64,000 nt of DNA, taken from assembly GCA_964653145.1 (NCBI GenBank), contig CAZZCG010000020.1, forward strand, positions 3,734 through 67,733, in the 5' to 3' direction. Below the pieces are notes generated by a model that saw only the letters and a program-made list of their open reading frames with translations, searched no databases and was not told the origin of the DNA. The stretch comes from Pseudocalidococcus sp964653145 (GTDB lineage: Bacteria > Cyanobacteriota > Cyanobacteriia > Thermosynechococcales > Thermosynechococcaceae). The translations under genes and the position numbers were made by a program. Positions 58,686 through 64,000 of the stretch are shown here, piece by piece (the stretch's first letter is position 1; every line of letters starts with the position of its first letter).

Positions 58686-60800
58686 TTAGCAATTAAATGG
58701 ATAATTATGGTCTGACATTATAACAAGCCAATCTGTACCTTTACGACGGACTATATGAGTAATGTTGTAGCCATTCTCCCATCCTTCTTGAATGTCAGAA
58801 ATTGGGAACTTATGACGTTTAATAAATAATTGCTTTGGCGTCTCTTTGGATGAAAATTTAGAATGAAGATAATAAATATTAGTATTATTGCCATTGTCAT
58901 AGCCAATATCAATTGATGTAACAAAGAAACCACTTGAAATAATATCATCAATGAATAGTGGAAAGCAATAACCTTTGACTATAAATTGTTTTTCAATATC
59001 AATATTTTTAGTAGTTGTTACAACAAATTTATGATTTTTATCATGAATCCATAAATCAACCAAACGAGAATCAATAGCTATATGTTCAAATATCTCTCTA
59101 TTATTTACATTTTTTTGTAACATATTATCTAATTCTTGGAAAGAATATTTTTGAGGGAGTACACTGGATTGATATTGATCACCTTGATCAGTCAGAATAA
59201 ATAGCCAATCATATGTTTTTTCAGAGTGGTTTAAATTAGTAACCTTAAATTTCTCCTTTAGCTTTTTCGTGATATCTTCAGACAACCAGAGTGAATCATG
59301 AATTACCATCTGAGGAATTGATGCCAGACTTGGTGCTCCTACCATTATCCAGAAGTCATTGTCATAAAGACTGTCGTAACAATATAAATGTGTGATTCTT
59401 GTATTTTCACTAAGAAGTCTCTCTATTTCTTCAGATGGATATTTCCTGCTAATAATAACAAACTGATCATGAATACTTGTTCTAAAAGGACTATAATAAA
59501 TTCTATGATTTTCTTCGCTCAGTTTTATTTCTTCTTCTGAGGGTATCTTAATTTGTATTTTTTCCAGCCCGATTGAACTTTGAATGCTATCTGAGAATTT
59601 TTCTTCTAGTTCCTTGGGATAAATTTTTCTCACATATTCTAAATCTGTGTCGTTGAAATCAATCGTCTTTTCAATGCCTAATAATGAAAGAAAATTTCTT
59701 GAATTGATCCCATTGGGATTATTCTTAAAGAGTGTAGAAATATCAAAGGATTCTTTGTTTTGGCCTGTGAAGCGAATGTACCAATCCAAATCTGCTATTG
59801 TCTTTAGCGGAATTGTTGTGGACAAGCTAGAAGAATTAGGTTGTTCGGACTTATCTTTAAGAATGGCGCGCACAGAGCTTAAATGATCATCCCATTCTAA
59901 ATCTTCCGGTTGAATGAGAATATCTGTAGATGGTTGCACTAATAGTTGTTTACCTCGGTCAATGCCACGATAGAGATAAACATATTGAGCAATTACTTCA
60001 GGAACTTCTACACCAATATAGTAAAGGGTCTGATCATTGCAAAGGTTATAAACTTCCTCTTGAATAGCAGTTGAAAACTCATCTAACTCTTTCTTAGCAA
60101 TATTATTATAAGCTTCTCCCATCACTGCATAAGCATCAGCTTTAGTTCTGATTGAAAAGGCTTCAGCAACTCGTAATGGCAACCGTTCGGCCTGGCCTGG
60201 GTCAATTTGTTTTAACTCCACATTTAACCAAACCTCTAAAGATAGAGAATTATTGATCACTTGTCTAGCTTCTTGTTCTGCTGCAACTTGACTCCCTGCT
60301 AATACCAAATCAATAAAACGCCTGTAAGTTCTATCTAAGATAAAAACTCGTTCACTAAATGCAGCCCTTTTTTGCTTAATGTGAGTATCTTCGATTGTTT
60401 TGATGACTTGACTAAATCCAGTTTGCATTTCTTGGCGCAGAATTTGCATTTGTTCCGCTAACTGCCATTGATGAAACGCTAAAACCTCTAAACTTCGCTG
60501 CTGAATTTGTAATGTCTGTTCAATGCTACTGAGATGTGAAACAACTATTTGATGATTTTCCTCGATTTTGCCAGCAACTTTATGGATTTGATAGGCGTTA
60601 TAGGCTCCAATCCCAATATTGACTAAACCAACTGCTAAATTGGCTCCTATTAACATATTTCCCCCTGGCATAACATTGGCTGCAACCCGACCTGTAGGCA
60701 GATGACGCGTAAAATATGCTCCCTTTTTTCCTACTTCAACCACATAGTTTGCCGGATTTTGATCCAAAAACATATATGGTTTAACACCTGAAGGAGTCAT
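58686..60800 (-). CDS. Large AT-rich protein of unknown family with C-terminal repeats
   Basis: 704 residues. One hydrophobic segment lies near residues 47-70 (MLIGANLAVGLVNIGIGAYN), then a coiled coil to about 140, and a helical region to about 300. The C-terminal 300 residues contain degenerate repeats of about 60 residues built on a [FY]P..I...W..G..IT pattern: FVIISRKYPSEEIERLLSEN, VLPQKYSFQELDNMLQK, KGYCFPLFIDDIISSGFFVT and RHKFPISDIQEGWENGYNIT, each followed by a strand such as DWLVIMSD. Its AT-rich codons differ sharply from its neighbours, and the CAGGCC words are nearly absent in its 3' two thirds, which suggests transfer. Function unknown. Confidence 0.8.
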   Translation of the reverse strand: MTPSGVKPYMFLDQNPANYVVEVGKKGAYFTRHLPTGRVAANVMPGGNMLIGANLAVGLVNIGIGAYNAYQIHKVAGKIEENHQIVVSHLSSIEQTLQIQQRSLEVLAFHQWQLAEQMQILRQEMQTGFSQVIKTIEDTHIKQKRAAFSERVFILDRTYRRFIDLVLAGSQVAAEQEARQVINNSLSLEVWLNVELKQIDPGQAERLPLRVAEAFSIRTKADAYAVMGEAYNNIAKKELDEFSTAIQEEVYNLCNDQTLYYIGVEVPEVIAQYVYLYRGIDRGKQLLVQPSTDILIQPEDLEWDDHLSSVRAILKDKSEQPNSSSLSTTIPLKTIADLDWYIRFTGQNKESFDISTLFKNNPNGINSRNFLSLLGIEKTIDFNDTDLEYVRKIYPKELEEKFSDSIQSSIGLEKIQIKIPSEEEIKLSEENHRIYYSPFRTSIHDQFVIISRKYPSEEIERLLSENTRITHLYCYDSLYDNDFWIMVGAPSLASIPQMVIHDSLWLSEDITKKLKEKFKVTNLNHSEKTYDWLFILTDQGDQYQSSVLPQKYSFQELDNMLQKNVNNREIFEHIAIDSRLVDLWIHDKNHKFVVTTTKNIDIEKQFIVKGYCFPLFIDDIISSGFFVTSIDIGYDNGNNTNIYYLHSKFSSKETPKQLFIKRHKFPISDIQEGWENGYNITHIVRRKGTDWLVIMSDHNYPFNC

Positions 60801-61029
60801 ATCTGTTAGTACCTAAGCCCCTAAATGGCTGCACCAAAAAATAATTGCCTCCAGTCTAGTCCAGCAAAATTCAAAATTGCCTTGAGGTGAGAAAAAACTT
60901 AACGCTGCCGTTTCTTAAACTAAAAAGTAAGGATAAAACCTCAATTTTCTGTTCCCCCATATCCATCAAAGCTTCCAGAACCCTCAACACAAAAAACCAG
61001 GCCAACTCATTAAACATCAGAGGCCGCCC

Positions 61030-61722
61030 ATGTTTCTCTTCAAAGATCGCACTGATGCTGGCCAACAACTTGCCGAACACCTCCAGGCCCTTGAGCTAGA
61101 TCATCCAACGGTATTGGCAATTCCCCGCGGTGGGATTCTCGTTGGCGCGCCCGTGGCTAAAGCCCTTAAAGTTGGCCTGGGAGTTGTGATCATCCGCCGA
61201 CTGATCTGTTCTCGCTATCCCGAACTCGGATTTGGAGCCATCGGGGAAGGCCAGATTCAAGTCTTAGATCACGCTGCCATAAATATCCTCAACATCACCC
61301 CCGAGGAACTGCAAGCCGCCCAGGCCAAGAGCAAAGCCGAACTTATCGAACGTCAACACCTCTTTCGCCAGAACCAACCCCTCCCAGATCTCAGTGGCCA
61401 AACCGTGATTATTGTGGATGACGGATTAGCGACCGGACTAAGTGCCAAAGCTGCGATTCAAGTTGTGAACGCCCGCCAGGCCCAGCGGATTATTCTTGCC
61501 AGCCCCGTTGCCAGTCGTGGAATTCTTCGCCAACTCCAATCTGAAGTCGATGAGATCATCTGTGTCGCCGCACTGCCCAATTTGCGAAGTGTGGGGCAAT
61601 GGTATCAAGACTTTAACCCTAACCTCACCGATGCCGAAGTTTTAACTGCTCTTTCCCAGGCCAACTCACGGTCACACTCGCGCCAAGAAAAACCTAATAC
61701 TGCCCCAGGCCTTGGGTTGTGA
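61030..61722 (+). CDS. Phosphoribosyltransferase-family protein
   Basis: 230 residues with a type I phosphoribosyltransferase core: VLAIPRGGILVGAPVAKALK at the N-terminus and the PRPP-binding loop VIIVDDGLATGLSAKAAIQV. The insertion IRRLICSRYPELGFGAIGEG is typical of the erythromycin-esterase-associated/predicted PRTase group (Cgl1302-like) rather than a purine or pyrimidine salvage enzyme. The real substrate is unknown. The ATG at 61030 starts MFLFKDRTDAGQQLAEHL as homologues do. A single gene, about 255 bases before chlL. Confidence 0.87.
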   Translation: MFLFKDRTDAGQQLAEHLQALELDHPTVLAIPRGGILVGAPVAKALKVGLGVVIIRRLICSRYPELGFGAIGEGQIQVLDHAAINILNITPEELQAAQAKSKAELIERQHLFRQNQPLPDLSGQTVIIVDDGLATGLSAKAAIQVVNARQAQRIILASPVASRGILRQLQSEVDEIICVAALPNLRSVGQWYQDFNPNLTDAEVLTALSQANSRSHSRQEKPNTAPGLGL

Positions 61723-61976
61723 GTCGAAATTGGTCGGTAGTGGGCGAACTCCAGGAATTTCGCAATAAAAATGTTACTAAATTTATCAAAGTCCTGATTT
61801 TTATAAAGAATGGCAACAACCCCACACTAAGCAGCAGAAACAGGCTTAAGGTCGTTTTAGGACGATGACTCATTTTTATCTAGCTTTTAGGTAAATCTAC
61901 TTAGCCACCGTCTATCCCTACAGGTTTCCTGAAAGTTCAAGCTGGTTCAGCCGTAATTATTAAATGAGGGTAGATT

Positions 61977-62989
61977 GTGAAACTGGCAGTATATGGCAAA
62001 GGTGGCATCGGTAAATCCACCACAAGCTGTAACATTTCCGTAGCCCTGGCCAAACGGGGTAAAAAAGTCCTGCAAATTGGCTGCGATCCCAAACACGACA
62101 GCACCTTTANNNNNNNNNNNNNNNNNNNNNNNNNNNNNNNNNNNNNNNNNNNNNNNNNNNNNNNNNNNNNNNNNNNNNNNNNNNNNNNNNNNNNNNNNNN
62201 NNNNNNNNNCGGGGTAAAAAAGTCCTGCAAATTGGCTGCGATCCCAAACACGACAGCACCTTTACCCTGACTGGCTTTCTGATTCCCACGATCATTGATA
62301 CCTTGCAAGAAAAGGACTACCACTACGAAGATGTCTGGCCCGAGGATGTGATCTACAAAGGCTATGGCGGTGTTGATTGCGTGGAAGCGGGTGGCCCTCC
62401 GGCGGGTGCAGGTTGTGGTGGCTATGTGGTTGGAGAAACCGTCAAACTCCTCAAGGAACTCAATGCCTTTGATGAATACGATGTGATTCTCTTTGATGTG
62501 TTGGGCGATGTGGTTTGTGGTGGTTTTGCCGCGCCTTTGAACTACGCCGACTACTGCATGATTGTCACGGATAACGGCTTTGATGCCCTGTTTGCAGCCA
62601 ATCGGATTGCAGCTTCAGTACGGGAAAAAGCTCGGACTCACCCCCTCCGCTTAGCGGGATTAATTGGCAATCGCACCTCAAAGCGGGATCTCATTGATAA
62701 GTATGTGGATTCTGTTCCCATGCCGGTGTTGGAAGTCCTGCCCCTGATTGAAGATATTCGCGTCTCGCGGGTGAAAGGCAAAACCCTATTTGAAATGGCG
62801 GAAACCGATCCCTCGCTGAACTATGTCTGTGATTATTACCTGAACATTGCCGATCAAGTGTTGGCTGCCCCAGAAGGTGTGGTTCCTAACGATGCCCCCG
62901 ATCGGGAGTTGTTTACCCTATTGTCCGACTTCTATCTCAATCCGGCTCCAGCCCAGGCCAAGAACGAGTTGGAACTGATGATGGTATAG
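61977..62989 (+). CDS. chlL: Light-independent protochlorophyllide reductase iron protein (interrupted by an assembly gap)
   Basis: The nitrogenase-iron-protein homologue that feeds electrons to ChlN-ChlB for chlorophyll synthesis in the dark. It starts at a GTG with MKLAVYGKGGIGKSTTSCNI (P-loop); cluster cysteines are in GPPAGAGCGGY and DVVCGGFAAP. The 100 N at 62110-62209 are flanked by the same 55 bases. Dropping 62110-62264 joins the two sides in frame as KHDSTF-TLTGFLIPT and yields 285 residues, the normal length. So the gene is intact and the gap spurious. It leads an operon with a DUF5331 gene and chlN. Confidence 0.93.
62055..62264. repeat. 55-base identical flanks around 100 N (probable false gap in chlL)
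   Basis: The bases 62055-62109, just before the N run (62110-62209), are repeated exactly at 62210-62264, just after it. Two contig ends overlapping by an assembler word length and then scaffolded with a fixed 100-N spacer would give exactly this. Confidence 0.95.
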
Positions 62990-63071
62990 GCCATAACCAA
63001 GGGGAGAGCAAGCGGCACAGCCACGGTCATGGTGGAGAACCCAGGCCCGATACAATGCTAAAGCTTTCCCC

Positions 63072-63494
63072 ATGATGGACTCTCAGGTTATGAACCCAGA
63101 ACAATTACGGCACACGATTAAAACGAAATGGTTGGCCTACTACGAAAACAATCGCCATTGGATTACCCGATTAGCGGTGTGGGTCAACTACCAAGGCAAA
63201 CGGCGGCCCTCGGCGGGGTTTATTTTGGGAACCTTGAGCGTTCTTGAACCCCAATTAACCTATGTGTTGCCGGTGATCGTGGACTTGAGTAATGACCCGG
63301 ATCGGCTGATTTTGGCCCTGGGGTTGAACTTTAACCCTGATGAGGAGTTAGCCAAACTGGATGACCAGGCCCTGGATAGCAAAGAAATCCGCTATTTACC
63401 GCCCAAGTCCTTTGTAAGTAACCGAGCCGACGAACACCGCGAAACCGCCGCTGCCAAAAAGCAAGGAGCCCCAAGCCCAGCCCCAACTGCTTAA
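63072..63494 (+). CDS. Small protein between chlL and chlN (DUF5331-like)
   Basis: 140 residues. The conserved-looking core is KWLAYYENNRHWITRLAVWV, RRPSAGFILGTLSVLEPQLT, DLSNDPDRLILALGLNFNPD; the C-terminal 30 residues are a charged, Ala/Pro-rich tail. A gene of this size between chlL and chlN is common in cyanobacteria and is listed as DUF5331 as far as I recall. Function unknown; its place suggests a link to the dark-operative reductase. The start could be the first or second of two adjacent ATGs, or the ATG at residue 7. Confidence 0.78.
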   Translation: MMDSQVMNPEQLRHTIKTKWLAYYENNRHWITRLAVWVNYQGKRRPSAGFILGTLSVLEPQLTYVLPVIVDLSNDPDRLILALGLNFNPDEELAKLDDQALDSKEIRYLPPKSFVSNRADEHRETAAAKKQGAPSPAPTA

Positions 63495-63576
63495 CCCCAA
63501 TTTTGTCTTGATTGATTGATTGCCCCCAATTTAGCCCAATGTCTCTTGTCTTTAATTCCTCACCCGGAGAACGCCC

Positions 63577-64000
63577 ATGACCCTTGCTGAAGCTGCCCCC
63601 CAGGCCCTGAACTTTGATTGCGAAACCGGAAACTATCACACCTTTTGCCCGATTAGTTGCGTGGCCTGGTTGTACCAAAAAATTGAAGATAGCTTTTTCC
63701 TCGTAATTGGCACCAAAACCTGTGGCTACTTTCTCCAAAACGCGATGGGGGTGATGATTTTTGCCGAACCCCGCTATGCCATGGCCGAGTTGGAAGAAGG
63801 GGATATTTCAGCGCAATTAAACGACTACAACGAACTGAAGCGGCTGTGTGAGCAAATTAAACGGGATCGCAACCCCAGTGTGATTGTCTGGATTGGCACC
63901 TGCACCACGGAAATCATCAAGATGGACTTAGAGGGCCTGGCTCCAAAATTGGAAGGGGAAATTGGTATCCCGATTGTGGTGGCCCGCGCCAATGGCCTGG
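63577..64000 (+). CDS. chlN: Light-independent protochlorophyllide reductase subunit N (3' end outside window)
   Basis: The first 141 codons of ChlN, which with ChlB forms the catalytic component that reduces ring D of protochlorophyllide. The N-terminus ETGNYHTFCPISCVAWLYQK carries two of the cysteines used for the 4Fe-4S cluster, and GTKTCGYFLQNAMGVMIFAE a third; IVWIGTCTTEIIKMDLEGLA follows. The ATG at 63577 is preceded by GGAG at good spacing. It lies 82 bases after the DUF5331-like gene, and the frame is open to the window edge. Confidence 0.95.
   Translation, partial: MTLAEAAPQALNFDCETGNYHTFCPISCVAWLYQKIEDSFFLVIGTKTCGYFLQNAMGVMIFAEPRYAMAELEEGDISAQLNDYNELKRLCEQIKRDRNPSVIVWIGTCTTEIIKMDLEGLAPKLEGEIGIPIVVARANGL

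Noticed and set aside
60871..61080. 69-codon minus-strand frame overlapping the phosphoribosyltransferase start
   Set aside because: It overlaps a gene with clear family sequence, and no start signal was seen.
1..64000. CRISPR arrays, insertion sequences or rRNA operons
   Set aside because: No regularly spaced repeats, transposase frames with terminal inverted repeats, or rRNA sequence were seen.

Overview
The window is a stretch of cyanobacterial chromosome. It carries apcF (allophycocyanin beta-18), ndhC and ndhJ of the NDH-1 complex, menB of the phylloquinone pathway, an Flv1-type flavodiiron protein, chlL and chlN of light-independent protochlorophyllide reductase, type I glnA, and many families typical of cyanobacteria. 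The heptamer CCAGGCC/GGCCTGG recurs throughout at far above chance frequency, while I saw no exact copy of the cyanobacterial HIP1 octamer. With an ndhC-ndhJ pair that lacks ndhK, this suggests the Synechococcus PCC 6312/Thermosynechococcus side of the phylum; that placement is inference. The sequence is draft: a run of 100 N interrupts chlL, and the 55 bases on either side are identical, so the gap is probably false.

Layout. 0-14 kb is housekeeping and photosynthesis: the tail of an unknown Cys-rich protein, glnA (-), a small unlisted ORF, apcF, rlmN, an orphan ParA, an AMIN-domain amidase, an MscS-type channel, a DUF760 protein, menB, ndhC-ndhJ, a tandem universal stress protein, a thioesterase and flv1. 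14.4-27.3 kb is one co-directional chemosensory cluster of the type IV pilus kind (pilG, pilH, pilI, pilJ, pilL), ending in a Ski2-like helicase whose start overlaps the pilL stop. PilJ and PilL carry very long acidic linkers, and pilJ is preceded by a tiny ORF whose stop overlaps its start.

27.3-29.5 kb holds a secreted protein, an AT-rich stretch with at most a gene remnant, and tRNA-Pro(GGG). 29.7-50.1 kb is mixed: csaB, a CBS-domain site-2 protease, a pgm-containing operon, a GIY-YIG/CysQ/uracil-DNA glycosylase operon, a PadR-like regulator resembling Pex, a Ser/Thr kinase, miaB, an oxidoreductase, a pentapeptide-repeat protein, Sua5, a heptosyltransferase-like GT9 with a GmhB-like phosphatase, prfB with a programmed +1 frameshift, trmD and a ComF-like protein.

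50.2-60.8 kb is the most accessory part. It has a decayed VapBC-like toxin-antitoxin pair. Next to it is a 764-residue membrane protein that joins a periplasmic amino-acid-binding-type domain to a pentameric ligand-gated ion channel, which is the most striking gene in the window. Then come a dual-specificity phosphatase, a UshA-like nucleotidase, trpA, a Spy/CpxP-like protein, a CAT-fold protein and an AT-rich 704-residue gene of unknown family. 61-64 kb holds a phosphoribosyltransferase and the chlL-DUF5331-chlN operon, with chlN cut by the window edge.
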